Positions 34,838 through 43,880 of a stretch of 64,000 nucleotides of DNA are shown piece after piece. Numbering within the stretch: the first letter of the stretch is position 1; every line of letters begins with the position of its first letter. The notes under the pieces are model-generated. The model was not told the origin of the DNA. It did not search any database and was given only the letters and a program-made list of their open reading frames with translations. Source of the DNA: JALEVB01 sp022768265 (GTDB lineage Bacteria > Bacillota_I > Bacilli_A > Erysipelotrichales > Erysipelotrichaceae). The DNA lies in contig JAXFJE010000021.1 in the NCBI GenBank assembly GCA_034168985.1, positions 62,001 through 126,000 of the forward strand, in the 5' to 3' direction. The translations under genes were made by a program, and so were the position numbers.

Positions 34838-36241
34838 CTATTCTCCTATACTATCATCTGTTGCATCTGGCATCGTTTCTCCAATGACATTAACCTGATA
34901 AGTATTTTCGACCAAACTATATGTTACTAGTGAACCAGCTGGTTGATCGACCATCAAGTTAAATTCTTGAACACCAGGAATTGCATCTGTCATATCAAAA
35001 TAAACACTAATATCATCCGCCGTGATCGCATCAACATTCTTTTGGGTACCAAAGACATTGACCGAAGTGGTTGATTTATTGTCTATTGGGGTAAATTCAT
35101 AGTTATTGTTGTTGTTTTTAAAATATATCGCAACATTATCCACTGTTTTGGTAACACCTTCCGCTAACTTAACATCTAGATTGATCTGACTGACATTACT
35201 AGAATTAACGCCGGTTGGCAAGGTGATCGGTCTAACCAATGTCGTATCTTGCGTGATCGTGCTAGCATCGACCTTGACGATTACCTTATCAATCTTACTT
35301 AATACTGCATCAGAAGCATAAATGGTAACCGTTTTTTGATCGGCATCGATACTATCAATAGCCATGCCATTAGGCACCGTGCCACTAACTTCGACTTCGA
35401 TCGGCACAGTTTTATTTGGATTTGATACCGGTACGGTTACATTTACTTCGCTAGGCACGATATCCGCATTGATCGGTTGCCCGTTAGAATCATACGCAAC
35501 CAAACGTGCTACTTGTGAGAAATCACCATTAACACCGCTAACATCGATCAAAGCCTTAACAAAGGCAATGGAATCTAAGGTATCTTTACTAGCGCGTACA
35601 TTAACTTTGGTATATTCGAATTCTGGATTACCTAAGCTGTAGATACTATCCATCTTATCCATATTGATAAAATCATAAGAAATATCAAATTCTCTGGTCG
35701 TTTTCTTCTTTAAGGTAACTACCGCATTAGTTGGTTCGACCTTAACATTTACGTTATTGTTAAAACCTTTGGTCGTAAGTTTCACTTGGTGGGTTCCTTC
35801 AGTCAACCCTTCTAGATCAACTACAACATTTCCTCCGATATTAACTGCCGTCGTTACGTTGGCACTATCCCCAATGACCGTGATATTAGCGGTCTGTGGA
35901 ATACCACTTACTTCAAAGACATCTGAATTATAGATAGCACTAACGCTCATCCCTCTAATTTCTCTTGCACTGGTAAGCGGTTGATCAAAGATCGAATTAG
36001 TACTGTTAAAGTTTACGGTAATAAATAATAAGATAGCGATTGCCAAGGATACGATCTTGGTATAACGCGGTTTAAAAATGATATGATCGATCCAGCTACT
36101 AAAGATCCTAAAGATCTTAAATAAACCATTTTCGATATGTTCATAAGTTGTTGCCACCTTTTTGCTTTGACGCGCGATCTTATTGGCTAATTCTGTCTTA
36201 TCTTTTTGTTCTTGAGAATTATTTCTATTAAAGTTGGTCAT
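34838..36241 (-). CDS. cdaR: CdaA regulatory protein CdaR (YbbR domains)
   Basis: 467 residues. Cytoplasmic N-terminus, one membrane helix at about 62-80 (IVSLAIAILLFITVNF), then an extracellular part made of about four YbbR repeats of 85-100 residues, the last with EFTPIDNKSTTSVNVFGTQ. It modulates the diadenylate cyclase. Short acidic end (DATDDSIGE). Immediately follows cdaA with a one-base overlap. Confidence 0.9.
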   Translation of the reverse strand: MTNFNRNNSQEQKDKTELANKIARQSKKVATTYEHIENGLFKIFRIFSSWIDHIIFKPRYTKIVSLAIAILLFITVNFNSTNSIFDQPLTSAREIRGMSVSAIYNSDVFEVSGIPQTANITVIGDSANVTTAVNIGGNVVVDLEGLTEGTHQVKLTTKGFNNNVNVKVEPTNAVVTLKKKTTREFDISYDFINMDKMDSIYSLGNPEFEYTKVNVRASKDTLDSIAFVKALIDVSGVNGDFSQVARLVAYDSNGQPINADIVPSEVNVTVPVSNPNKTVPIEVEVSGTVPNGMAIDSIDADQKTVTIYASDAVLSKIDKVIVKVDASTITQDTTLVRPITLPTGVNSSNVSQINLDVKLAEGVTKTVDNVAIYFKNNNNNYEFTPIDNKSTTSVNVFGTQKNVDAITADDISVYFDMTDAIPGVQEFNLMVDQPAGSLVTYSLVENTYQVNVIGETMPDATDDSIGE

Positions 36242-37893
36242 TACTTATTACCTCCTTTTTTAGTTTGCTGATAACCCTTATCTAAGATTTCAAAAGAATT
36301 ATCAAGTTCATTCTCGTATCCCATCAATTTACCGATATCGATTTGATCAGTGTCGATCTGTTCTTTATCTGGCTTGGAAGCTTGAGCTTCAGACTTTTGT
36401 TTTGGAGCGTTTTGCGCCATTGGATCCATGCCCATTACTCTTATATTAGCCGTACTTTCATAAGGACGATTATACTTAGGACGAGGCTGACGTTGAACTT
36501 TTGGTTTTTCTATCACGCTTTCTTGTGGTTCAACTTGTGGTGTTTCTACTACTGGCTGTAGATTTTCTGTTTGGGCTAGCTTAGCAGCTTGCGCTTTTTC
36601 GGCTTCAATTCTCAAAGCTTCAGCTTTTGCATCTGCTTCTTGTTTAGCTTTTTGCTGTCTAGCACGTTGCTGACGTCTTTGTTCATCAATGGCCTTTTGT
36701 TGTTCCACTCGTTGCTTGCTCATCGCTTCTTCATAACTATTGATGACTGGTTTCTCTTTTTTATGTGGAAGCTTGATATTTTGTTCTTCTTCATCTAATT
36801 CTTTTTCTACAATGGCTGTTTGAGCTACTGGTTCTTCTTTTACCTTTTTGCCAAATAAGCCTTTGCGTTTATTCTTTTTCTTGTTATTTTTATTAGTTTT
36901 TGGTTCTTTTTCATCTTTGACAACGATCAATTCTTCACCATCGCTAACGATAGCTTCGGTCTCGATCTTATTGGTGCTTTCACCTTGTTTTTTGATGCTT
37001 AGAATATCTAATACGGAAGTTTCTTCTTTAACTTTGCCACTTTCAACTTCTTCTTTAAATTCTTTAGCAATAGCTACATCGCTATCAGCTTTGACCCCGA
37101 TCAATTCCGTACTAACGCCACAAATAACCCTTAGCAAGTAGTCACGTAATTGTTTACGATTGACACTGAAGATCTGACCATTTTCCGCGATGGATACATT
37201 ACCAGTTTCTTCACTAACGATGATCGTTATCGAATCCGTTATTTCACTAATACCGATGGCAGCACGATGTCTAGCCCCGTATTTTGAAGGAAGTTCCAAA
37301 TTAGTTGGTGGGAAATAAGCACTAGCACAAGCAATCTTATCTCCTTGAATGATAACAGCCCCATCATGCAAAGGAGTTGTGGTGACAAAAATGCTGGTCA
37401 ACAATTCCGCTGTTACATTAGAATTAAGCGGCGTTCCTGTTTTGATATAATCGCTTAAAGAATGGCCTTGTTCGATGCTGATCAAAGCCCCAGTTTGATT
37501 TTTGCTCAAAAGCATGGTTGCAGTAACGATCTCATCAACCAATTTTTCTTTTTCATTACCAGACAAGGTCGTAATACGTGAAAAGACACTGGTCTTCCCC
37601 ATCTTTTCCAATAATTGTCTGATCTCTGGTTGGAATACGATGATAATAGCCAAGATTCCCCAGTTAACAAACATATCAGCGATAAAGCCTACCGTATGCA
37701 AGGCAAAAAACTTAGCTAAGACATCAACTACGACAACAAATAAGATTCCTTTAAAGATCTGGATGGTACGTGAATTATTTCTAATAACTTTGATAGCATA
37801 ATATAATAAAAACCACATGATAAGAATATCTAGAAAGGTCTGAGATATTAATAAAATGTTTTCTAAAGTTAAACTTAGATTATATGGTGACAT
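36241..37893 (-). CDS. cdaA: Diadenylate cyclase CdaA with a long C-terminal tail
   Basis: 550 residues from the ATG at 37893, which follows AAGGAGG; the longer frame is unsupported. Residues 1-270 are standard CdaA: three N-terminal helices (FLDILIMWFLLYYAIKV), DAC domain with TTPLHDGAVIIQGD (DGA) and YGARHRAAIGISE (RHR), the ATP-binding and catalytic motifs. Makes c-di-AMP from two ATP. The remaining 280 residues are absent from typical CdaA (270-285 in all): highly charged, with NKKKNKRKGLFGKK and a Gln/Arg/Ala-rich predicted coiled coil (about 385-440). First gene of cdaA-cdaR-glmM. Confidence 0.92.
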   Translation of the reverse strand: MSPYNLSLTLENILLISQTFLDILIMWFLLYYAIKVIRNNSRTIQIFKGILFVVVVDVLAKFFALHTVGFIADMFVNWGILAIIIVFQPEIRQLLEKMGKTSVFSRITTLSGNEKEKLVDEIVTATMLLSKNQTGALISIEQGHSLSDYIKTGTPLNSNVTAELLTSIFVTTTPLHDGAVIIQGDKIACASAYFPPTNLELPSKYGARHRAAIGISEITDSITIIVSEETGNVSIAENGQIFSVNRKQLRDYLLRVICGVSTELIGVKADSDVAIAKEFKEEVESGKVKEETSVLDILSIKKQGESTNKIETEAIVSDGEELIVVKDEKEPKTNKNNKKKNKRKGLFGKKVKEEPVAQTAIVEKELDEEEQNIKLPHKKEKPVINSYEEAMSKQRVEQQKAIDEQRRQQRARQQKAKQEADAKAEALRIEAEKAQAAKLAQTENLQPVVETPQVEPQESVIEKPKVQRQPRPKYNRPYESTANIRVMGMDPMAQNAPKQKSEAQASKPDKEQIDTDQIDIGKLMGYENELDNSFEILDKGYQQTKKGGNK

Positions 37894-38032
37894 TGGAAAC
37901 CTCCTTGTTAACTTCAATATTATATCACACATCATGTTAAATTTTTATATTAGCTTAAATTTATATTTAATTATTTTATCTGGTACAAATATGATACAAT
38001 AGTAACCACAACTGTAAAAAGAGGTATCAAAA

Positions 38033-39196
38033 ATGCAAGCAAACCTGCAAAAAATAACGATAAACGATAAAGAAATCTACCTTTTAGGAACTGCGCATGT
38101 CTCTAAGATCTCCGCGCAAGAAACAAATGAGATCATCAATCAATTAGAACCCGATTCCGTATGCATCGAACTAGACAGCAAGCGTTATGAATCATTAAAC
38201 AATCCTAAGAAATGGCAAGAAACCAACATTACGACCGTTATCAAGAAAAAACAAACTGGACTATTATTAGCTAACTTGATCTTAAGTTCTTATCAAAAAC
38301 GCATCGCCAAAAAGATGGATAGCACATCTGGCCTAGAAATGTTAGAAGCGATCAAGCTATGTAAAGAAAAAGATATCAATTTAGAATTGGTCGATCGTGA
38401 TATCCAAACAACTTTTACTAGGATCTATCGCAAACATAATTTTTGGCAAAAAATGAAATTGATCTTCACTTTGATCTATTCGATCTTTGAAGATGAAGAA
38501 ATTTCTCAAGAAGATATTGAAAATCTTAAACAACAAGATATCTTAAGTGCTGCTTTAAAGGAAGTAGAAAAAGAATTTCCTTTGGTTGCTGAAGTATTGA
38601 TCGATGAACGTAATAAGATCTTGGCACATAATATCAAAAATGCTCCAGGAAAAAAAATCGTGGCAATCGTTGGGGCAGCTCATATTCCTGGCATGCTTGA
38701 ATATATCTATGAAGACTATTCCATCGATGAAATCATGGAAGTACCACCTAAGACCTTAGGAGCCAAGATCAAAGGTTGGATCTTACCTTTGATCATCATG
38801 TTAGTGATCTTGATGACTTTTTCGATCGATTCTTCCCAAGGTATCGATCAGATTCAAAAATGGTTTTTCATCAATGGTACCTTAAGTGCCATTGGCACCT
38901 TACTAGCTTTTGGTCATCCTCTAGCTATCATCACTGCTTTTTTTGCAGCACCCATCACTAGTTTGAACCCTTTATTGGCAGCTGGCTGGTTTGCTGGCTT
39001 GGTTGAAGCTTATTTCCGTAAACCAAAAGTCAAAGATCTTCAAGATATCAATGAAGCTACCAATAGCTTAAAAGCTATGTATCAAAACCGTTTTACCCAT
39101 ATCTTGCTGGTCGTAATCTTTGCCAATGTCTTTAGTTCTTTAGGAACGCTTGTTGCAAGTCTAGATATCTTCCGTTCTTTCATCGCACTATTTTAA
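38033..39196 (+). CDS. TraB family membrane protein
   Basis: 387 residues. N-terminal TraB/TIKI-like domain: YLLGTAHVSKISAQE (conserved GTAHVS), VCIELDSKRYESL, VDRDIQTTFTRIYRK and KIVAIVGAAHIPGM (second GxxH). About four membrane helices in the C-terminal third from residue 245. Homologue of enterococcal TraB, which shuts off pheromone; chromosomal members may be metalloproteases. Role here unknown. SD GAGGT; GATACAAT upstream is the likely -10. Monocistronic, terminator follows. Confidence 0.85.
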   Translation: MQANLQKITINDKEIYLLGTAHVSKISAQETNEIINQLEPDSVCIELDSKRYESLNNPKKWQETNITTVIKKKQTGLLLANLILSSYQKRIAKKMDSTSGLEMLEAIKLCKEKDINLELVDRDIQTTFTRIYRKHNFWQKMKLIFTLIYSIFEDEEISQEDIENLKQQDILSAALKEVEKEFPLVAEVLIDERNKILAHNIKNAPGKKIVAIVGAAHIPGMLEYIYEDYSIDEIMEVPPKTLGAKIKGWILPLIIMLVILMTFSIDSSQGIDQIQKWFFINGTLSAIGTLLAFGHPLAIITAFFAAPITSLNPLLAAGWFAGLVEAYFRKPKVKDLQDINEATNSLKAMYQNRFTHILLVVIFANVFSSLGTLVASLDIFRSFIALF

Positions 39197-39224
39197 AAGG
39201 CCGTGATCATCACGGCCTTATTTT
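39197..39224 (+). terminator. Terminator between traB-like and nucleotidyltransferase genes
   Basis: GC-rich inverted repeat AAGGCCGTGAT / ATCACGGCCTT followed by TATTTTTATTT; also usable by the convergent gene. Confidence 0.9.
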
Positions 39225-40129
39225 TATTTCCACAAATCGAAAGGATATACTCCTTCATCTTTCATTTTTTGGATCTTAGCAACAACAGTTGGTTTATCTT
39301 CTTTATATGTTACCCCAAACCATTCATCCTTGCTGCTTAACATCTTAACCTTGCAAACCTTGTCAGCTACTAAGCTGCCAATTGCGGTAGGAATAACATG
39401 TTCACATTTCATAGGATTTTCTTTTACAGCTTCTTTGATATAATTTTCAAATAATGATTCACATTCATCAAAGATCTTTGGCGTAAAGCCCCAGAAATTC
39501 ATCGATACTAAGGTGTTTGGATCTAATGGCTTCCAAGTACCATCTTCTTCATAAACTGGTTGACCATTTTCACGAGCGATCTTTTGAATTTCAACGATCT
39601 TGCTTAAATAACCATCTTCGCTTTCACAAACTCCTCTTGTAACCGTACCATTATCTGTTAAGGTATTGTTACATAGATAACCTACCATGGCATACTCATC
39701 ATCTTTGATATCATGACTCAAATAATCATAGATTACCTTGAAAGCATCTTTACCATAGAAATCATCCGCATTACAAATTGCAAATGGTCCATCAACGATG
39801 CCTTTGCAAGCTAATAAAGCGTGCGTCGTACCCCATGGTTTCTCTCTATTTTCAGGTACGCTAACCCCTTCTGGCACATTATTGATATCTTGATAAGCAA
39901 ATTGCACTTCCATATGTTTTGACACTTTATCGGTCAAGCACTTTTTAAAGGCTTCTTCATGTTCTTTTCTAATGATCAATACTACTTTTTCAAAGCCTGC
40001 TTCTTTTGCATCATAGATAGAGAAATCAATGATCGATTCACCATTGCTTCCTACCGTATCAATTTGTTTCAAGCCTCCATAGCGGCTACCCATGCCGGCT
40101 GCTAATATAACTAGCGTTGGTTTATTCAT
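39224..40129 (-). CDS. Sugar-phosphate nucleotidyltransferase-like protein
   Basis: 301 residues with a GT-A nucleotidyltransferase start: LVILAAGMGSRYGGLKQID (nucleotide loop; canonical form is GxGTRxxPxTK). PFAICNADDFYGKDAF supplies the metal Asp. Sugar and nucleotide specificity cannot be read, and the altered loop separates it from RmlA/GalU. Members are often annotated NTP transferase domain proteins. Monocistronic, good SD (GAGGTAAT). Confidence 0.8.
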   Translation of the reverse strand: MNKPTLVILAAGMGSRYGGLKQIDTVGSNGESIIDFSIYDAKEAGFEKVVLIIRKEHEEAFKKCLTDKVSKHMEVQFAYQDINNVPEGVSVPENREKPWGTTHALLACKGIVDGPFAICNADDFYGKDAFKVIYDYLSHDIKDDEYAMVGYLCNNTLTDNGTVTRGVCESEDGYLSKIVEIQKIARENGQPVYEEDGTWKPLDPNTLVSMNFWGFTPKIFDECESLFENYIKEAVKENPMKCEHVIPTAIGSLVADKVCKVKMLSSKDEWFGVTYKEDKPTVVAKIQKMKDEGVYPFDLWK

Positions 40130-40219
40130 TTTTTCAATTACCTCACTTTGTTTTATTATATCACAGGCTTTCTTATTTTAGCATCCTGTTTTATAATTAT
40201 TCGAAAGGAGCCAAATAAA

Positions 40220-40777
40220 ATGAAACGAATTATCTTAGCCAGTCAATCTCCCCGCCGAAAAGAACTATTACAAAAATTAGATATACCTTTTGGAATCGTC
40301 ATTCCCTCGATCTTAGAGACGATCGATACTAGCCTTTCCTTAGAAGAAGCTATCGCAAAATTAGCTATGCAAAAAGCCCAAGCAGTTTTACAGTTACATC
40401 CTGATGCCATCGTCATTGGCGCTGATACCATCGTAGTCTATCAAAATCAGCTTTTAGGTAAGCCTCAAGATCGCCAAGAGGCATTATCGATGATCAAGAT
40501 GCTACAAGGAAATACCCATCAGGTCATCACTGGAGTTAGTGTTGTTAGCAAAGATCACCAATGTAAGCAAGCGCACATTTCTCATGTTACTTTTGATCCT
40601 ATGAGCGATGAAGAAATAAACGCTTATCTTGATGCCAATGAATGGCAAGATAAAGCTGGAGCCTATGGCATTCAAGGTCACGCTGCCAAATATATCAGCC
40701 ACATCGATGGTGATTATTATAGTATCATGGGCTTACCAATTAATTTATTGTATAAAATGCTTTGCCAAATTATATAA
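40220..40777 (+). CDS. maf: Maf family nucleotide pyrophosphatase
   Basis: 185 residues from the ATG at 40220 after AAAGGAG; a longer frame from 40148 has no SD and adds a hydrophobic stretch foreign to Maf. ILASQSPRRKELLQKL is the family opening; IGADTIVVYQ, LGKPQDRQEA and DKAGAYGIQGHAA follow. Maf proteins hydrolyse dTTP, UTP or modified nucleotides and affect septum formation. The next gene is tRNA-Thr, 20 bases on. Confidence 0.92.
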   Translation: MKRIILASQSPRRKELLQKLDIPFGIVIPSILETIDTSLSLEEAIAKLAMQKAQAVLQLHPDAIVIGADTIVVYQNQLLGKPQDRQEALSMIKMLQGNTHQVITGVSVVSKDHQCKQAHISHVTFDPMSDEEINAYLDANEWQDKAGAYGIQGHAAKYISHIDGDYYSIMGLPINLLYKMLCQII

Positions 40778-40797
40778 TTATGCTATACTAATATGGC

Positions 40798-40871
40798 GCC
40801 GACATAGTTCAATGGCAAAACGGATCCATGGTAAGGATCAGTTCCCAGTTCAATTCTGGGTGTCGGCACCA
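40798..40871 (+). tRNA. tRNA-Thr (GGT)
   Basis: 74 bases with encoded CCA. Acceptor GCCGACA/TGTCGGC; anticodon stem GATCC/GGATC with loop ATGGTAA gives GGT. T-arm CCCAG/CTGGG. A TATACT -10-like box lies upstream at about 40784. Confidence 0.93.
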
Positions 40872-40882
40872 TTTAGCTTAGT

Positions 40883-40911
40883 AAAAGATGCGATTGCATC
40901 TTTTTTTATTT
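40883..40911 (+). terminator. Terminator after tRNA-Thr(GGT)
   Basis: Stem AAAAGATGC / GCATCTTTT with GATT loop and T run; also at the end of the convergent small membrane protein gene. Confidence 0.88.
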
Positions 40912-41247
40912 TCTCCAATTACCTATGACCTTTCTTAATACCTCTTCATTAAAACATTCTAATTTAAATAACCATTCATCCTTAAGCTTTTCACTAAATA
41001 AATATCCAAGTCCCAAAGCAACATAACAAACGATGATTCCACTAAAAACCTCTTTAAAATAATATTTATCAAAAATATCGATGATCATCATTTTATTCAA
41101 AACCATCAAGATAAACCAAGCCACTAAGATATTAACCACCCTTTTAAGCACCCAACCGACGATATCCAACAATATAAATATCCCTTTGTTAAACCAAATC
41201 AAGCTTCTTAACCCTCGATCTATCATCAATACATTTACCTTTGTCAT
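40906..41247 (-). CDS. Small membrane protein, candidate WYL-regulon member
   Basis: 113 residues from the ATG at 41247, which has AGGAGG at seven bases; the longer frame is not needed. Two or three membrane segments (about 20-50 and 68-86), a basic N-terminus and an amphipathic end with FKLECFNEEVLRKVIGNW. No family recognised. Its promoter carries a 24-bp palindrome nearly identical to the one beside the WYL regulator at 56365, so co-regulation is inferred. Located between tRNA-Thr and the pantothenate operon. Confidence 0.65.
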   Translation of the reverse strand: MTKVNVLMIDRGLRSLIWFNKGIFILLDIVGWVLKRVVNILVAWFILMVLNKMMIIDIFDKYYFKEVFSGIIVCYVALGLGYLFSEKLKDEWLFKLECFNEEVLRKVIGNWRK

Positions 41248-41269
41248 GATCATTCCTCCTATTGCTAGC

Positions 41270-41298
41270 ATTGTACTTTATCATGCGCAAAGATATGT
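41270..41298 (-). promoter_or_regulatory. Promoter with -35 inside the palindrome
   Basis: -10 TACAAT (41275-41270 on the minus strand), 17-base spacer, -35 ACATAT (41298-41293), which is the proximal end of the palindrome. The same geometry exists at 56304-56332. The poor -35 suggests dependence on an activator. Confidence 0.55.
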
Positions 41299-41316
41299 CT
41301 TATATTTTGGACATGT
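41293..41316. promoter_or_regulatory. Operator-like palindrome, copy A
   Basis: ATATGTCT, 8-base spacer, GGACATGT. It matches the 56327-56350 element at 21 of 24 positions, with the same spacer length and the same position relative to the minus-strand gene. Confidence 0.65.
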
Positions 41317-41331
41317 CTTCAAAAATAAAAA

Positions 41332-41359
41332 AGCCAATGCAAATTAAGTTACATTGACT
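41332..41359 (-). terminator. Terminator of the pantothenate/translation-GTPase operon
   Basis: On the minus strand an 11-pair stem with two G-U pairs (41349-41359 with 41332-41342), then TTTTTTATTTTTG. It starts on the stop codon. Confidence 0.75.
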
Positions 41360-43880
41360 ATTCTTCATCTAAATATTTAATGATTTCTTGCAAAGAATGA
41401 TTATAAAAGGTCGTGCGTTCTTTTTGAAGCTTATCATGTAGCATACGTTTCAATAATTCATAATCTTTTTGTAATTCCCGAGCACTCATACGATGGGCTT
41501 TTTGTTGCATGATCGTTAATTGTTCCAGATTATCTGAAGTTGCTACCGTGACCAAATATTCTTTATTTAGCTTGCTAACCGCTTTTTCGATATAAGAATC
41601 AGCGGTTTCTTTGCTTTTGGTATGAACGATCAAGATATTTTGATCCTTATAAGTTCTTTCCTGAACATCCTCTAATTTATAGGCGTCAAAAACTACGATC
41701 AAAAGATCAAAGCGATAAGCTTGATATTGCGCTAAGCGATCTAATAAACGACTTTTTGCTAGATCTAGGTTATCTTGAGCCACTTTTTTTAGATCTTCCC
41801 AAGCATATAAGACATTATAGCCATCTACCAATAAGCATTTAGGTTTATTCGGCTTGATATCATGGATATCATCTAAAGTTTTGCTAGGTTTATTTGTTTT
41901 CATGACCTTTGTTTTTTCCCGATAAGTATTATTCCATACCCGTTGTAATTCTACATCCGATATCTTTACCTTGTTTTCTTTAGGGGTTTGAGTGATCTTA
42001 GGGGGTTGATATAAATAAGGAATATGCATATGCTCTTCCACTTCTGCATAATCGACATAGAAACCAGCACCTTGTTTACAAAAGATCGAACCGCTTGGAT
42101 TTAAAGCGTCATTACTTGGATCATAACCAATCTGCGTAATAATAGCTTCTGCATCCATGCAAGGCTTATAACCTTTGACATCAAGAACGATCTTCGCATT
42201 GCCCTTGGTAAAAGATAATAAATCTTGCGGAAAACCTAATAATTTGGCCATTGGGGCTTCGCCTTTGATGATCGTATGGTCATTATCTTTGGTACTAAGG
42301 GTAAACTGGGCTTGGCGTTGTTCTAACTCAAATAAGATCTTGCTTAGATAGATGTTTTCACAGCTAATATTAAAATTTTGATATGGTTCTAACAAGATAT
42401 TAGTAGTTCGCATCAATCCATGCCGCAAAGCGCGTTGACATGCTTCTTTGAAATCTGCAGGTTCACTATGCTTAAGATGCGCTTTAAAACCTAACAAAGA
42501 AATACGCACGTTCATCAATCGACTATTGGTCAAAATTCCTTTTAGATCTAAGCCTTCTAGATAATTCATGATCACTTTTTGATAATGCATATCTTCATTA
42601 TGACCGACGGCATTTACCAATTCGATACCATTATCGATCGGTTCGATCAGCAAATGAACCTCAGCATAATGCCGTAAAGGTTCAAAATGCCCTACGCCTT
42701 CAACCGGTTTTGTTATCGTTTCCCCGTAAGTGATCGTACCATCACCAATGCTAGCTTCGATCCCAAAACGATCTTTGATCAGCTTGCATAACACTTCGAT
42801 CTGAACCTCTCCCATCAAGGATAGATGGATCTTGCCATCATCATAACTTAAATTCAAACTAGGATCTTCATCTTGTAACTTTTGCAAGATCCGATAAGCA
42901 TTGTAGGGATCGATGCCATTGGCTAATTGCAGCTCATAGCGCATATAAGATGATAATTGTAACTTATGATCTTGTTGCATACCTAGGCCCATTCCCGCAT
43001 AAACTTTATCTAAACCTTTAACAACAACGACGCTACCTGCATCTGCTTCTTCACATAAGGTATATTTCATCCCATCATATAAGCGAATCTGATCAACTTT
43101 TTCATCATTGATCTTCGTTTTAGCTTTTAAGCTGCCGCCGGTGATCTTCATATGTACTAACTTAGTATTATTTTCATAACTGATCTTAAAGATCTGAGCT
43201 TGAAAATCATTGGGATATGGCTTCATGATGGTATAGGTAGCTAACGCCTGTAAGAAACGATCGATCTTTTGTAGTTTCAGCGCACTACCAAAATATACTG
43301 GAAACAATTTACGTTTTGCGATATTTTCTGCAATCTTCGTTTTATCTAACATACCGCTTGCTAGATATTGTTCAAGGACGCTTTCATCATGACAAGCTAG
43401 GCTTTCTTCGTCTTCCATATCGATGCAATTAGGATCAAGCATTGTTTGCAAATTATTTAAAAGCTGCTTACGATCTACATAATCAACATCCATCTTATTG
43501 ACAAAGATAAAACAAGGTTTGTGATAAAGCTTCAATAATTCAAAGATCGTCTTTGTATGGGATTGTACGCCATCTAACGCACTAATGATGATGATACCGT
43601 AATCTAAGATCGATAAAGCTCTTTCCATCTCACTTGAAAAATCCACGTGCCCTGGAGTATCCATCAAGAAAAATTGGGTATCTTGATAATCAAAGATCGT
43701 TTGCTTGCTGAAAATGGTAATTCCACGCGCGCGTTCTTGTTGGTCATAGTCTAAAAAACTATCGCCTTTATCGACCTTTCCCAAAAAACGGATTTTTTTA
43801 CATAGATACAAAAAACTTTCTGTTAAGGTCGTTTTCCCTGCATCTACGTGTGCTAACATGCCAATCGTTATTTTTTTCAT
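41358..43880 (-). CDS. EF-G/TetM-like ribosomal-protection GTPase fused to a YacP/Rae1-type NYN nuclease
   Basis: 840 residues. Residues 1-640 are a translational GTPase of the TetM/O/W branch: GMLAHVDAGKTTLTES (G1), RARGITIFSKQT (switch I), MDTPGHVDFSSEMERAL (G3), FVNKMDVDYVD (G4), then domains II-V. After a linker (about 640-681), residues 682-840 form a complete NYN_YacP domain: CLLVDGYNVLYAWEDL, LIVVFDAYKLED, and VATSDNLEQLTIMQQ, each giving an acidic catalytic residue. Known TetM-type proteins are about 640 residues; Rae1/YacP about 170, and Rae1 cuts mRNA in the ribosomal A site. Last gene of the panT-coaBC-coaX operon, directly abutting the acetyltransferase gene. Tetracycline resistance is not implied. 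Confidence 0.9.
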   Translation of the reverse strand: MKKITIGMLAHVDAGKTTLTESFLYLCKKIRFLGKVDKGDSFLDYDQQERARGITIFSKQTIFDYQDTQFFLMDTPGHVDFSSEMERALSILDYGIIIISALDGVQSHTKTIFELLKLYHKPCFIFVNKMDVDYVDRKQLLNNLQTMLDPNCIDMEDEESLACHDESVLEQYLASGMLDKTKIAENIAKRKLFPVYFGSALKLQKIDRFLQALATYTIMKPYPNDFQAQIFKISYENNTKLVHMKITGGSLKAKTKINDEKVDQIRLYDGMKYTLCEEADAGSVVVVKGLDKVYAGMGLGMQQDHKLQLSSYMRYELQLANGIDPYNAYRILQKLQDEDPSLNLSYDDGKIHLSLMGEVQIEVLCKLIKDRFGIEASIGDGTITYGETITKPVEGVGHFEPLRHYAEVHLLIEPIDNGIELVNAVGHNEDMHYQKVIMNYLEGLDLKGILTNSRLMNVRISLLGFKAHLKHSEPADFKEACQRALRHGLMRTTNILLEPYQNFNISCENIYLSKILFELEQRQAQFTLSTKDNDHTIIKGEAPMAKLLGFPQDLLSFTKGNAKIVLDVKGYKPCMDAEAIITQIGYDPSNDALNPSGSIFCKQGAGFYVDYAEVEEHMHIPYLYQPPKITQTPKENKVKISDVELQRVWNNTYREKTKVMKTNKPSKTLDDIHDIKPNKPKCLLVDGYNVLYAWEDLKKVAQDNLDLAKSRLLDRLAQYQAYRFDLLIVVFDAYKLEDVQERTYKDQNILIVHTKSKETADSYIEKAVSKLNKEYLVTVATSDNLEQLTIMQQKAHRMSARELQKDYELLKRMLHDKLQKERTTFYNHSLQEIIKYLDEE

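Noticed and set aside
41358..43880. Acquired tetracycline-resistance gene
   Set aside because: The sequence is TetM-like but sits in a housekeeping operon with host codon habits, has no mobile element nearby and carries an extra nuclease domain.
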